From the NCBI RefSeq assembly GCF_038396675.1, contig NC_088928.1, positions 10,693,501 through 10,757,500 on the forward strand: a stretch of 64,000 bases of DNA. The letters are read 5' to 3'. Below the pieces are notes generated by a model. That model made no database searches. It was not told the DNA's origin and worked only from the letters and a program-made list of their open reading frames with translations. A program made the translations under genes and the position numbers. This DNA comes from Hydra vulgaris. Taxonomy: Eukaryota; Cnidaria; Hydrozoa; Anthoathecata; Hydridae. Shown here piece after piece: positions 1-10,600 of the stretch (positions within the stretch are counted from its first letter, which is position 1; every line of letters starts with the position of its first letter).

Positions 1-393
1 GTGGAAGATTACACAGAAGATATTGATGATAATTTATATGCAGAAATTGAACATCTAGATCTGTATTTGAAAGAATACTTTAATACTCAAGCTCCTGAAT
101 TGTCCCATTTGTTTTTGTACAAACTTATAAAGGAAAAACAAATGGAGGCTACATTTCTAAATACTGAAATCATTCTTAGGATTTTCAAATGTTTCATGAT
201 ATCCAACAGCTCTGGAGAAAGGTCATTTTCAAAATTAAAATTAACAAAAAATGATTTGCAATCAACTATGTCATAAAAAAAGTTAAACAATTTTGCATTA
301 TTATCAAGCAACGCAGACGAAATGAAGTCAATTATTATAGATTTATTGATTAAAGATTTTGTTAATGAAAAATACAGAAAAAAGATTATGTAG
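1..393 (+). pseudogene. hAT transposase, C-terminal dimerisation end
   Basis: This is the last part of a hAT-superfamily transposase of the ZMYM1-like type. The frame enters from outside the window and carries the hallmark SSGERSFSKLKL motif of the C-terminal dimerisation domain at about residues 70-81. A TAA at 274-276 interrupts it where family members normally have a glutamine after STMS. The same frame continues without another stop to a TAG at 391-393, giving 38 more residues (LNNFALLSSNADEM and so on) that match the usual end of the domain. It is therefore a pseudogene with one nonsense change, and its upstream catalytic part lies outside the window. The same domain recurs at 33,572, 36,700 and 41,500. 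The hAT assignment is firm; whether the TAA is the only lesion cannot be judged from this fragment. Confidence 0.8.
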
Positions 394-548
394 ATTTTAT
401 AAAATATTTTTAAAAAATTGAAATAAAACTTTTAATTACGCTAAACTAAGATTGTATTTTTTTTAACTAACATATTACTTCTAAATATGGGGCCGCAGAC
501 TTATTTTTGGCCTAGGGCCCCTAAAACTGTAAATCCAGCTCAGCCAGT
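394..548 (+). mobile_element. Probable 3' end of the same hAT element
   Basis: After the transposase stop comes about 90 bp of AT-rich sequence and then a GC-rich block at 488-545 with GGGGCC and TAGGGCCCCTAAAACTG. Such GGGGCCC blocks lie just inside the ends of hAT elements, as also seen at 31,245-31,270 in this window. The exact terminus and target duplication cannot be fixed because the left end is missing. The short ORF reading through here (487-678) has no protein features. Confidence 0.4.
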
Positions 549-717
549 AACATTACTATTGTTAAAGCTGAATAATAAAAAAAACATAAAAGAACCTCAT
601 CTTTTTATGTTTATAAACATAAGTCGTTTATTAAAAATGTTAAACAATATTTATTTACAACAATTATTTTTAATTTAGCAAAGAATCTAGACTACAATGC
701 ACAAAATTATTTAAGTA

Positions 718-780
718 AGTGATCAACAAATTACTGACTGTAATTTGTTGATCACTTTTGTGTCAACAAATTACAGTCAG
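718..780. repeat. Perfect 17-bp inverted repeat plus overlapping second arm
   Basis: Positions 718-734 are the exact reverse complement of 740-756 with a 5-base spacer. A third block at 764-780 is the reverse complement of 734-750, so two alternative hairpins share one arm. No gene is adjacent. Confidence 0.8.
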
Positions 781-1595
781 TTTTCCATGTTAAATACATA
801 AAATATATATCTAATATAAAATAAATCCAATATAAAATAAATTAAAAAAATAGTAAACTTACTCAAATCAGTACCAGTTATACTGTGTGAAGTGACTAAA
901 AAACACTTCAGCTCTTTCCAATTGCACTAAAAAATAGCTTTCAGCTCTTTCCAGTTGCACTAAAACAAAACTTGCTTAGCTAAGTTGCCTAGTTCTTAAG
1001 AATCTGAAAACAAATAAGTAAAAAACCAAAAACAAACAAACATTTATTTATTAAAACTACTATATTTAAACAAATTAAATTAAACAAAGAACAACATCGA
1101 TTCTCCTTAAAGGCTTAAAAAAATTTTCAACTCAAAATTGCTTGCAGACCTTGCTTGAAAAACCATGTGAATATGAAACACATTTAAAAAAGCCTAGAAA
1201 CTACTTAAAAATGACATATGCAACATTGAAGTTTAGACGTCAACTGGACTAATTATTAGTAGATGTTTTTAAAAAAAATTCATACAAATTTACAATACTT
1301 TGTTTTTCTATATCGCATAAATCCATCATACGATAAATATGAAATGAAAAAATGTAACGAATAAGTAAACACAAAGAAAAAGACATCATATATGAATCGA
1401 AAACCAATGCATTGATAGATTATTGTCAATAGCAATAAGGGCATAGAAGCAGTTGTTTAGGGAAGTGCTAAAAATAATAACATATAAGCTATACCTACAT
1501 TTATATATTCAGTCATTCTCAAACACAAAATGCATACATATAAATTATTATATTATAACATTTATATATTAGAATATAATAACCTTTATGTATGC
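781..1595. other. AT-rich interval without recognisable genes
   Basis: Mostly A/T runs. A short duplicated phrase (TCAGCTCTTTCCA followed by TTGCACTAAAA) occurs near 910 and 942. I see no coding region or transposon end. Confidence 0.5.
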
Positions 1596-1597
1596 AT

Positions 1598-1994
<397 letters not shown>

Positions 1995-2101
1995 ATACAC
2001 ACGTAAACATACTCCTTCATACGCACATATACATTTTAGCTGTATTTTAACTCTTATTATTAGTTAAAATAGAGCTACATTATAAAATCATCATAAATTT
2101 A

Positions 2102-2485
2102 ACACAGTGTCTGCATGCCCGGCAGCTGAGTAGTAAAAACGTAAGGCCTACATGCCCGGCAGTTCAAGTACGCATGTGCATATTATCGCTACATTCTCTT
2201 TATTTGATTTTTTTTTTCACTTTTTAAAAAAGAAAAAATATAAAGATAATATAAATGCCGGTCATGAAGTTTCTGCATGTATAATCCACCCGGCACTTTT
2301 AACATAAGAAGATATAATAGTTTATTCTACTGTCAAGTAGATAGAATATTCGAATGCGGTTGCAGGTATTTAAATCTGCCCGGCATTTTCAATTATATAA
2401 AATAAATAGCGCATGCGTACTTGAATTGCCGGGCATGTAGGCTTTACGTTTTTACTACCAGGCTGCCGGGCATGCAGACACGGCG
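2102..2485. mobile_element. 384-bp non-autonomous element with ~75-bp inverted repeats
   Basis: The arms (about 2106-2180 and 2406-2481) are near-identical inverted copies with only a few mismatches. They run from GTGTCTGCATGCCCGGCAG inward through TAGTAAAAACGTAA to TTCAAGTACGCATG. Both ends are flanked by TAAATTTA (2094-2101 and 2486-2493), a possible 8-bp target duplication, although this word is itself palindromic. The interior contains more CCGGC words (near 2287 and 2377). There is no ORF. Eight-base duplications fit hAT-type insertion, but the superfamily is not proven. Confidence 0.75.
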
Positions 2486-2779
2486 TAAATTTAAATTAAA
2501 AACTCTAACAAGTGTAAAAATTTATATCTGAATGTGTAACTAATGAATAAAAGTAAAATATTTGTACTTATCAGCAAAACGGTTATATTTAAAGGTGATG
2601 GAAAGTTTGAGTTTAAAAGTTTAATTTAAAGGTAAAAAAGCGTTTGAAAGTAAAAAATTTATACATTGCTTCATATTATACTAACGCGACTAAACATTTA
2701 CATAAAATATAATTATAAATACTTTGATAAAACTTACGAGAAACTTTCACGATTCAAAAACACGCGGTATAATACAGTC

Positions 2780-2855
2780 GGTTAATGGTTGGCACGGAAT
2801 GCCATCAGTTAGCCAACTATAGCCAATACTGGCCCGTCAGTTGGACCAACTAAAG
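2780..2855. other. GC-richer unidentified block
   Basis: This short stretch has TTGGCACGGAATGCCATCAG and GTCAGTTGGACCAACTAAAG, with small internal palindromes. Its composition differs from its neighbours. It ends where the hAT fragment at 2876 begins and may be a remnant transposon end. No function can be assigned. Confidence 0.3.
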
Positions 2856-2875
2856 CGTGTTTACTGGGTAGTATT

Positions 2876-2985
2876 CAAATAATGACAGTCAGAATTATTT
2901 GTAGTTTCTGTTGGTATCGAAACACTTCCAGACTGAACTATTGGTTTCAAAAAATGTGTAAGTTTGGGGTAATTTGTGATTAATT
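2876..2985 (-). pseudogene. Fragment of a hAT ORF, reverse copy of 32,345-32,453
   Basis: The reverse complement of this stretch matches the N-terminal ORF of the hAT element at 31,209-34,481. The shared part includes the words TGTTTCGATACCAACAGAAA and CTACAAATAATTCTGA, with a few substitutions. Homology stops abruptly at both ends, so it is a truncated second copy of the same transposon family. It covers only the low-complexity region before the TTF-type zinc finger and cannot encode anything functional. Confidence 0.85.
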
Positions 2986-2989
2986 TTTT

Positions 2990-3400
2990 TTTTTAATTTT
3001 TTTTTGTTCTTTTATTTCTTCGCAATAACTATTACAGTAAAATAAATGAAAGAAAAATGCATATAAATAAAAAATTACAAATTTTGTGGCATATAAAATA
3101 AGAACGCGGAGACTTGCAGAAGATCAGATGATTTTGTCATCAAGAACCGCTTACAATCGCTACGTGTTTAAAACAATCTTGTAATGTGTATAAAATAAAT
3201 AAGGCAGTCAAATAAAGTATACAAAACGAAAGTTAGAAGTAAAAATTAACGTTTTATATAAGTACTTAAAATACAAGACTTGATACCTATCAAGTATATA
3301 ATGCATAAATTAAAATAACATGATACACAAAAATAATATTAATAAAACAAAATTTAAATATACAAGTATATAGTCAAACAAATATTTTTTATATAAGAAT
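2990..3400. other. AT-rich interval, nothing recognised
   Basis: Poly-T and A-rich sequence between the hAT fragment and the LINE 3' end. No coding match, tandem repeat or transposon terminus was seen. Confidence 0.5.
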
Positions 3401-3429
3401 TCGTAAAAACATTATAAATAAATCAAAAT

Positions 3430-4180
3430 AACTAAATTTAAAAATATATAAGTATGTTTTCAATTGAGACAATGATATTTTTTAATTTCCTTTTAAATGC
3501 GAAAAAGTTCCAGTCTTAAGAAAAATCAAAATGTTTCAAAACTACATTTTTCCATAGAAACGCCCCTCGAAAAGAAATACAAAACTTGCCTAAATTGGTT
3601 CTGAAAACTGGTTGAAGAAGGAAATCATCATTTCGTAAATTATATATATTTTTTCTTTTAAGGAATATAAATTATGAAAAGAAACCGGAGCTGTACAAGT
3701 TTTACATTTAAACATAAAACACAGTACATTTAAAAATATTTAGTTGAAATATATTTAAAATATTCATTTCAATAAAAAGAGGCTTAGCATGTGAAAAACG
3801 GTCTTTAAAATTATTAAGACGTGCAGCATGTTTCTGCTGGCGATGAAGAGGTTCTAATTTACTTTTATTAACACAACCCCAAGCCGCATTCGCATAGTTT
3901 ATGTGGCAATGAATGAATGAGTGGTATAGTTGAGTTAAAATATGTTTATTTAACATGTCGCTTGCTTTATATAATATGCCTATACTTTTCGAAATTTTGT
4001 AGGTAATGTTTTCGATATGTTTTTTTCATGTGATATTTTCCATGTTTTTTCGTATACGTTTTTTAGAGTTAGAATGAAAAAGAGACTATTTTTTTTTTTC
4101 AATATTCAGAGAAAGTTTTTTTGATTTAAACCATTGAGAAACTTTCATTAGTTCATTGTCCATACAAGAAAATAGTGTCG
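3430..4180 (-). pseudogene. LINE C-terminal region
   Basis: Scattered frames after the RT include the thumb (WFKSKKLSLNIEK), an open segment at 3956-3708 with HSFIHCHINYANAAWGCVNK, and beyond it GAFLWKNVV-like and FFAFKRKLKN words down to about 3,430. The phrase HxxINYANxAW is the usual C-terminal signature of CR1-type ORF2 proteins. Several stops and frameshifts are present. The 3' end has no clear poly-A or simple repeat, so the element boundary at about 3,400 is approximate. Confidence 0.65.
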
Positions 4181-4570
4181 TTATGTCGCTATGAGATAAA
4201 AAATATTTGCGTCATCAGCAAACATAACTGTCATCAAATTGGATGCTTCATAGAAGTCGTTTATGTAAATGAGAAAAAGAAGTGGTCCTAGTACAGATCC
4301 TTGAGGAACTCCGCAAGTTATTTCTAATAATTGAGATCGCGATGATTGGTCGAAATAAACAAATTGTTTTCTATTGTGTAAATAACTTTTTATTAGCTTA
4401 AGAAAATTTCCTATGATTCCATAATAGTTTAGTTTTTTGAAAAGGGTTTTATGGTCAATCATATCAAATGCTTTTGATAAGTCAACAAAAATGCCTAAAG
4501 TAAACTTTTCAAATGAATCTGTAATATATTGAGTTGTTTTTAGTATAGCATGCTCAGTAGAGTTATTTTC
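4181..4570 (-). pseudogene. LINE reverse transcriptase, catalytic part
   Basis: After the one-base shift the frame reads STEHAIL, then TLGIFVDLSKAFDMIDHKT (motif A, catalytic D), [20 protein letters not shown] (motif B) and MFADDANIF (motif C, the F/YADD box with two catalytic aspartates). A second frameshift just after this box, near 4,195, moves the following coding (SHSDITTLFSCMDNELMKV, thumb) into another frame. All three catalytic aspartates are present, so inactivation is due to frameshifts and not active-site loss. No start codon is expected here because the segment is internal to ORF2. Confidence 0.85.
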
Positions 4571-4941
4571 TTAAACCCATATTGATTTTTATATAATATA
4601 TTATTTTGAGACAGATTTTGAAAAATTTTGTTATAAAGAATTCTCTCTAAAATTTTAGAAAAAACAGAGAGAACAGAGATAGGACGGTAATTACTGACAT
4701 TCAACAACTCTCCTCCTTTAAATATTGGTGTAACTTTTGCTATTTTCAACTGATCAGGAAATATTCCTTGATCAATTGAACATTTAAATACTTTATATAG
4801 AACCTTTTTTATGGTTTCATATGAGTTAATAACCACGTTTCCGCTAATATCATCATGGCCTATTGCTTTATATGACTTAAGCATTTTAAATGCTTTATCA
4901 AACTCATCAAAAGATAATTCAAAAGAATCTAGACAAGACAC
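4540..4941 (-). pseudogene. LINE reverse transcriptase, motifs 0-2
   Basis: This is the N-terminal part of the RT. It shows FDKAFKMLKSYKAIGHDDIS, the usual LKxxKAxGxDxIS motif, then FPDQLKIAKVTPIFKGG and NYRPISVLSVFSKILERILY (RT motif 2). It ends with NQYGFKK, after which the frame shifts by one base near 4,570. The neighbouring frame resumes with NSTEHAILKTTQY. Conservation is good up to that point. It is one part of a pseudogene whose catalytic part is in the next entry. Confidence 0.85.
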
Positions 4942-5213
4942 TAAAGGAAAATTAGAATTATTAATTTTTTGTTTTGTTTCGGTTTGAATATTTTTAGCTA
5001 AATTTTTTCCAACAAATAATAAATGTGTTCATTTTATCAGCTATCACTCTCGAATCATAAAAAATTTCATCATTAATTTTGATGGCATTTGGTAAAGAGT
5101 CTGTTTTTGATTTCTTACTGCGTGTAATTTCTCGTAAAAGTTCCCATTTTTGTTTAGAATTTTGTTTGTTTTTCTAGTAAATTTATGTAATAATTTTTTT
5201 TTAACATTTTTCT

Positions 5214-5963
5214 TTAGACTTCAATTTTTTTAACATAAGTCTTGTAAATTGTTTTATTTTCGAATGATTTTGTTTTTAAGTATTTGATATACAATTTTTG
5301 CTTGATTTTAGAACATTTTTTGAAATCTTTCGTAATCCATAGCGACGTTATATCTTTCTTTTTTTTTAATATTTTATAATTCGGAAAATTAATATCATAT
5401 ACTTCAAAAAATGTTTTTAAAAACGAAATATAGACTAAATTAGCGTCATTAGAATCATTAATGTGATTCCAACGAAGTAAAGATAATTGTTCCTTGAATG
5501 CTACACAATTTGTTTCAGTAAAAAATCGTTTAATGAGAAGTTTATTTTGATGAAGCAGTTTTAAGTTGTCTATGTTTATAGAAAAAAAAATTGGAAAGTG
5601 ATCTGAGACGTCACTTTTAATTATGCCTTTTTTTATAGATAAGTTAAAAATATCTGTAGTAATTATATTGTCTAACAATGAGGCCGATGATGATGTAATT
5701 CTAGTAGGTTTGTTTATTAACGGTATCGCTCTATTCTCAAAAATGTCATTATAAAATTTTTTAATGTTGTTGTTAGAGTGGTAATCGTAGCAGTTTAAAT
5801 TAAAATCACCAATTATGTAGTTGAATTTCTTTTCATGTATACCTTTTTTAATTATATGATTGTGCAGAAGTTCATTAAAATTTTCTATTACGCCAGATGG
5901 TGGGCGATAACTACAACTCAAAATTATATTTTTAGAATTTTGGGTTATAATTTCAATAGCCAA
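5214..5963 (-). pseudogene. LINE endonuclease C-terminal part and linker
   Basis: This continues the endonuclease fold after the frameshift. Visible motifs are SYRPPSG (residue 18 on), IIGDFNLN (about residue 50, with the catalytic D and N), NKPTRIT followed by SASLLDNIITTD, and SDVSDHFPIFFSIN near residue 120 with the catalytic SDH triad. These motifs in this order are diagnostic of CR1/L2/jockey-type endonucleases. Residues from about 150 form the variable linker, including LWITKDFKKCSKIKQKLYIK, typical of the segment just before the RT. The frame is lost at residue 249 in an A-rich stretch. The active-site residues in this half look intact, so inactivation is by frameshift. Confidence 0.85.
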
Positions 5964-6265
5964 AACCTCTTTATCGTCATCAGAAACACATAAATCAGGC
6001 CTATTAATGAACCGGATTCATTAATTAAAAAAGAACCACCACCTTGTTTTTTAGTTTTACGCGCTAAAGAAATTATATTAAAACCTGCAAGGTGGAGATT
6101 TGAATTTTTTACATCTTCAGAGCTACTCCAAGTCTCTGTGATGCATATAATGCTAAAAATATGTAATGTTTCCTTTAAGTTAACATACAAATTTTCGAAA
6201 TTTTTTTTTAAGTTTCTGATATTAAAATGAACAACATTAAAAAAAATCCCGCTGGAGAAAATCAT
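5945..6265 (-). pseudogene. LINE endonuclease domain, N-terminal part
   Basis: This is the start of the exonuclease/endonuclease/phosphatase fold that nicks target DNA. The frame holds VVHFNIRNLKKNFENL at residues 10-25 (the conserved HxNIRSL strand), ICITETWSS (catalytic E in the ITETW motif) and the GGGSFLI glycine stretch. Past about residue 84 the frame no longer resembles the family, while the adjacent frame at 5963 resumes with SCSYRPPSG, so there is a frameshift near 5,965-6,010. The methionine used by the ORF lies very close to the start of the domain, and the true start may be upstream or lost. It can no longer make an intact endonuclease. Confidence 0.8.
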
Positions 6266-6270
6266 TCATT

Positions 6271-6840
6271 TCATTTATATAAAAGTATAAGCAGTTTTGA
6301 AGAGCACCTGCTTCGCTAAAATAATTTAAATCAGGATCGGAATCATTATCAAGTATAAAATCATTAGTTTGAAAAAGTTAAATGAACTTGATTCAAAATT
6401 AATTATTTGGTTTGAATCCATTTTTAGATTTTAATAATTTAAAAAAAAATGAAAATAATAATATTTTCTCCCTGAGATTTCCTCCCTGGCTGCAGTTTTT
6501 TCTCTTTTCTTAGTGGCATCACTTTTCACTTTTTTCACACCAATAAAAAAAAATTAAGGAAAGATAATTATAAATTTTTGCAAACCTTCTTTCATTGTTT
6601 GTTTTTTATGATATAAAAAACTAAATTTAAAATAAGTTTATATTTAAAAAATAATGTGATCAGTTTCGGCAGAATGAAAATAAAAATGCAAAATGCAAAA
6701 ATCAAAGAATGCAGACAAAAAGAAGTTTTTAATTGTTTTAATTTTATTTCAATACACATAAATATAAGTAGGTACACGATTTAATAGGTAAAATATAGTC
6801 GTTCACGTGTTAATAAATAAGCCAATTATTTGTTTTTTGT
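6271..6840. other. AT-rich interval upstream of the LINE
   Basis: No recognisable gene. It may hold remnants of the LINE 5' region (the sequence at 6270-6420 is less simple than that further on). The short minus-strand ORF at 6592-6777 is low complexity. Confidence 0.4.
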
Positions 6841-6844
6841 TTTT

Positions 6845-6877
<33 letters not shown>

Positions 6878-6880
6878 TTG
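6841..6880. repeat. (GTT)n microsatellite
   Basis: About ten TTG/GTT units in a row. Confidence 0.9.
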
Positions 6881-7084
6881 AGTTATTTAGTTTTTTTAGA
6901 GTTATTAGAGTTTATATTGGTTTCAGAACAAAGTTAATTTATATATAGTTTTATATGTTTTTGGGTTAATAAAAATTCATAAAGTTGTTAGTGTTTAAAA
7001 TGAGATCTTTTAATAACGTTTTCAGAGTATTCAAGTTATTTTAATCCATTTATTCAATCAAAAATTGAAAAATTACAAGTTTTT

Positions 7085-7165
7085 TAAAATTTTACAAAAT
7101 CAGGTTAGGTGTCACTCATATTGTTAAAAACTAGTCATTGGAGTGACACCTAAATAAAATAAACA
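7085..7165 (+). repeat. SINE-like 3' hairpin with AAATAAAATAAAC tail
   Basis: AGGTGTCACTC and GGAGTGACACCT form an inverted repeat, followed by TAAATAAAATAAACAAA. A very similar arrangement (ACAAAATTAGGTTCGGTGTC, then GGAGTGACGCC and the same tail) occurs at 26,480-26,545. Two dispersed copies with the same hairpin and tail suggest the 3' end of a retroposed family. No tRNA-like head was found. Confidence 0.5.
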
Positions 7166-7365
7166 AAAAAATCAACAACAAAAACAAAAAAAATAAATTA
7201 ATTAAAAAAAAATAATAATAATAATGATAAAAGCTATAATAAATTAAATAATAAGACAAAAAATATGAAAACACTGAATTAATAACAACAAACAAAAATA
7301 AAACAATTAGCAAAACAGTATAATTAAAAACAAACTTTTTCGCAAGCGAAACTTCTACAAACACG

Positions 7366-7672
7366 AAAACTTCTTCAAAATAAAATAAAATAAAAAATAA
7401 AAACAATCTTTGGTTATATTTGGCAAAGTAAGAAAGGTGTAGAAATAATAGTAAAATAGAAAAACAGCGAACAAAAATAAAAATATTTAACAACAACAGC
7501 ACAAATAATTACAAACTTTACCCAAACAAAATGTCAAAACACAAGAACTACAAAATAAAAGCAAAAATTACAAAACGAAAATGCAAACACAAAAACTTCT
7601 GCAAAATAGAATAAAATAAAAAAATAATAATCTTTTGTAATTTTTGGCGAAAAAAAAAGTGTAGAAAAATTG
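7366..7672. repeat. Two direct copies of a ~90-bp A-rich block
   Basis: The block AAAACTTCTTCAAAATAAAA through GGCAAAGTAAGAAAGGTGTAG (about 7,366-7,443) is repeated with changes at about 7,588-7,667 (AAAACTTCTGCAAAATAGAA through GGCGAAAAAAAAAGTGTAG). The ORF at 7131-7502 on the minus strand is a low-complexity artefact of this A/T-rich area. Confidence 0.6.
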
Positions 7673-8149
7673 GTTGCGAATTAGTACAAATCAATGTTTG
7701 AATTTTCTTTAGTTTGTTTTTTTAAGTGTTTACTTTTTAAATGTTTCTTTTTTTTATAATATGGCTTGTTTTTTTTTTTTACTCTTCATTTTCTTTTAAT
7801 ATTTTTAAGTTCTTTATTTAAACAATTGACAACTAACTCAGCTTTTGATTTTCTTTATTTCCTTTTTTTTTTTCAACGGTCAAAAAAACACGACCGCCAT
7901 TAGCGATGACCTTGCAAAGAAAGTTATTCAATTTTTCCGGTTGAGTATTTTTGGATATTAATTTGTTATATAACAAGGACCTTGGTACAAAATGGAAAAG
8001 CGCGAGAGATTAGTTTTTTAAAAGGAACGTCGAAGTTTCCCGCTCCTCGTGTATGGTATCTATTTTTGCTATTTTGGTAGAAATTCTTTAAAAAGTGAGA
8101 AGGAACAAGTCCAAGTTTATATTTAGGAATGAACAATAAACTTTGGAGT

Positions 8150-9171
8150 ATATTGATTTGATATACAATTAATGCTTTTAAAACTTTTTTAAATTTGTCA
8201 GCATGCCAATGTATAACCTTATTAAAAACTATTCTTGCAGCATGTTTTTGTTTTCGATATAGTGTGGTTAGTTGGATTTATGAGTGCTTGCCCATGCAAC
8301 ATTAGCGTATATGTAGTAGCTTTGTATGAACGAGAAGTATAGGAACTTTAAATTATCAGGAGACGGTATAGAATTAGCTTTTTAAAGGATACCAATGTTT
8401 TTTGATATTTTGGTATTCAATATATCTATTTGTGATTTCCATGAGAAGTTCTTATCAATAAGTATCTCTAGAAATTTAGTTGCTTGGGTTCTCTTAATTT
8501 CTTTAGTATCTATATTTAGCGAAGGGAGGTATTTTTATAAGGTTAAAATAAAAAAGAATGTATTTGGTTTTTTCTTTGTTTAGCGATAATTTGTTAGATT
8601 TTAACCAACTGTTTATTTTTTTAAGTTCAGTATTTGTAGTTTCATAAAGTAGTTTCTGTTATAGATAAGGATGCATAAAATAGATTAGTGTCGTCTGCGA
8701 ACATTATGACATCCAATTTACTTTAGGCTTTAGGAAGATCGTTAATGTATATTAAAAACAAAAGAGATGCAAGAATGGAACCTTGGGGGACACCGCATTT
8801 AATTTTGAGTAATTTTGAAAATTATTTTTCATGAGCAATAACGCATTGTTTTCTGTCTTGTAAAAAAATTTCAAACCAGTTTAGTGCAACACCTTTTATC
8901 CCATATTTTTTCATTTTCCTAATTAAGATAGCGTGATCTGCTGTGTCAAACGCCTTAGATAAATCAACAAAGACTTCAAGGACGTAATTTTTGTTTTCAA
9001 AGGAGTCATTTATATTATTTATAAGATCAAGAATTGTGTGTTCGGTTGTTGCTTTTGGAAGCCAAACTGTTTTTCATTTAGGATTTTGTTATTTGTTAGA
9101 TATTTATACAGTTTATTGTATATTACTCTCTCCAAAAGTTTTTATAATACAGGAAGAACTGAGATAGGTCT
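8150..9171 (-). pseudogene. LINE reverse transcriptase core and C-terminus, broken
   Basis: In several frames the reverse complement gives EVFVDLSKAFDTAD near 8,960 (motif A), CGVPQGS near 8,790 (motif B), and VIMFADDTNLF near 8,700 (motif C, the FADD box). Further on the C-terminal words YIYANVAWAST and RKQKHAARIV appear near 8,230-8,330. All are separated by frameshifts and stops. The catalytic words are recognisable, so this is a fairly recent but non-functional copy. Confidence 0.75.
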
Positions 9172-9966
9172 CTAGTTATTTAGTGTAAATGAATCCCCGT
9201 TTTTTAATATTGGTATTACCTCATCTACTTTTAATTTATTAGGTGCAGATCCTGTAATTATTGAAGATTTAAATATTTCATAGATAGGTTGTTTTATCAC
9301 CAGAAACACATTTACAACTATATAGCTACAAATATCTTCTATCCCAGGAGCCTTATTCGTCTTATGCGAGTTTTTTGCAATTTCTAGTTCTTCATGGTAA
9401 ACCATTAGTTCAGAGAAAATATTTAAACAGAAATATTGGTTTGTGATATAGGTTTCGAAGGAGTTATCAAGGCATTGAGTTTTTGAAGCCATGTTAGGGC
9501 CTATGTTTGCAAAAAAACTATTGAGGTTTTCAGCTATAGAAATTATGTCGATATATTCAGTTTTGTTAACGATAACTTTATCGGGTAATTTATTTGATTT
9601 TGTATGGTTTTTACCTATTATTTCTTTTAATATGTTACAGGTTTTTTTAATATCACTTTTGCTTTTTTGTAGTTGTTTTGAATAATATATATTTTTTGAA
9701 TTCTTTCTAATTTTTTGAAATAGATTTTTGTATTCCTCGTATGTAGTTAAGTTAGTTTCGTTTCTGTTTTTTAAATACTTGATAAAGAGTTTTTGCTTTG
9801 TTTTTGATGATTTTCTAATCCCGTTAGTTATCCATGGGCAGTTTAAATATTTTAACTTTATTTCTTTCTCTTCAACAGGGAAATGTTTATAGTAGTGATC
9901 TAGAAAAATATTTATAAATAAATTGTATGCGGTGTTTGTGAGTCTAAGGTTACATTCTTGATACAC
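9172..9966 (-). pseudogene. LINE linker and N-terminal RT segment
   Basis: This is a 264-residue open segment. It contains CPWITNGIRKSSKTKQKLFI (residues 44-63), corresponding to LWITKDFKKCSKIKQKLYIK in the 3,400-6,270 LINE and NPWMDKWLLKCSKKKQKLYN in the 23,053-25,640 LINE. Then come the helical linker, FFANIGPNMASK (about residue 152, the conserved YFxNIGPNLA motif) and NKAPGIEDICSYIVVN (about residue 207), equal to KKAPGxDxIS at the RT start. VDEVIPILKNGDSF closes the segment, and the frame ends at TLNN where NYRPIS would follow. It is an open fragment of ORF2, not a complete protein. Confidence 0.8.
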
Positions 9967-9969
9967 TCC

Positions 9970-10600
9970 ATCCTAATTTACTAACAATAGCGGATCTTTA
10001 AAGTTTTTAATATAGAACTAAGTGATTTTCATTTATAAATTTTGGCTTTAGGATTTTTATAGGTTCTCAAATCTTGAAATAATGAAAAGTAAAAGGAAAA
10101 TGATATATCGGTTTTGATAATTCCTGTTTTTTAAGAGGTTTCTAGAAATATATTTGTTAATATATTGTCTATAGCAGAGACGGAGGTTGGGGTTACCCGG
10201 GTAGGTCTGTTGATGATTGAGAGGATACACAGTTGAAACAGATTATCAAAAAAGAGTTTAGTAATCGCATTTTCTTTGTAGTTTAGACTGGTAATATTTA
10301 AATTCCCTATAAAGAAAATATTTTTTCCCTTGTCATTTATTTTGAGAAAGATTTCATTTAAAAAATTTGAAAATTTAATTATATCACCTGCTGGAGGTCT
10401 ATAGCAAGTGGAAATTATAATATTTTTTGATTTATTACCCGCTATCTCAATAGAAAAAAAAAACTTCGCTATGAGTGTCTGAGATGGAGAGGTCTTTTCT
10501 TACTTTAAATGCTTGATTACTTTGGGATCCTTCCTCCCCTTTTTTTTTTTTTTTTTTCAAAAGATATTAGTTTATAATTTGGAATTTGAGTTCGTTTGAA
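9970..10600 (-). pseudogene. LINE endonuclease remnant with altered catalytic box
   Basis: The reverse complement near 10,450-10,270 reads IEIAGNKSKNIIISTCYRPP, then IFFIGNLNIT, then INRPTRVTPTSVSAIDNILT near 10,200. These match the endonuclease C-terminal half. The GDFN catalytic motif reads GNLN, so the aspartate needed for metal-dependent cleavage is changed to asparagine. The following SDHFPI motif is also eroded (TDIS, then no DH). Stops occur after about 10,140. This copy lost endonuclease function both by frame decay and by active-site change. Confidence 0.65.

Larger units (their letters stand above)
3400..6270 (-). mobile_element. CR1/L2-like non-LTR retrotransposon, degraded
   Basis: On the minus strand the order is apurinic-type endonuclease (6265-5500), linker (5500-4950), reverse transcriptase (4941-4181) and a C-terminal region (4180 to about 3430). 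This is the layout of ORF2 in CR1, L2 and jockey-type LINEs. At least three frameshifts break it. No convincing ORF1 or 5' UTR lies upstream of 6270, so the copy is probably 5'-truncated. The closest relatives in the window are the LINEs at 7,880-10,900 and 23,053-25,640. Confidence 0.85.

Noticed and set aside
7131-7502. 123-codon hydrophobic minus-strand ORF
   Set aside because: A-rich low-complexity DNA read in reverse gives Leu/Phe/Ile/Tyr runs; there is no family signature and it overlaps a direct repeat.
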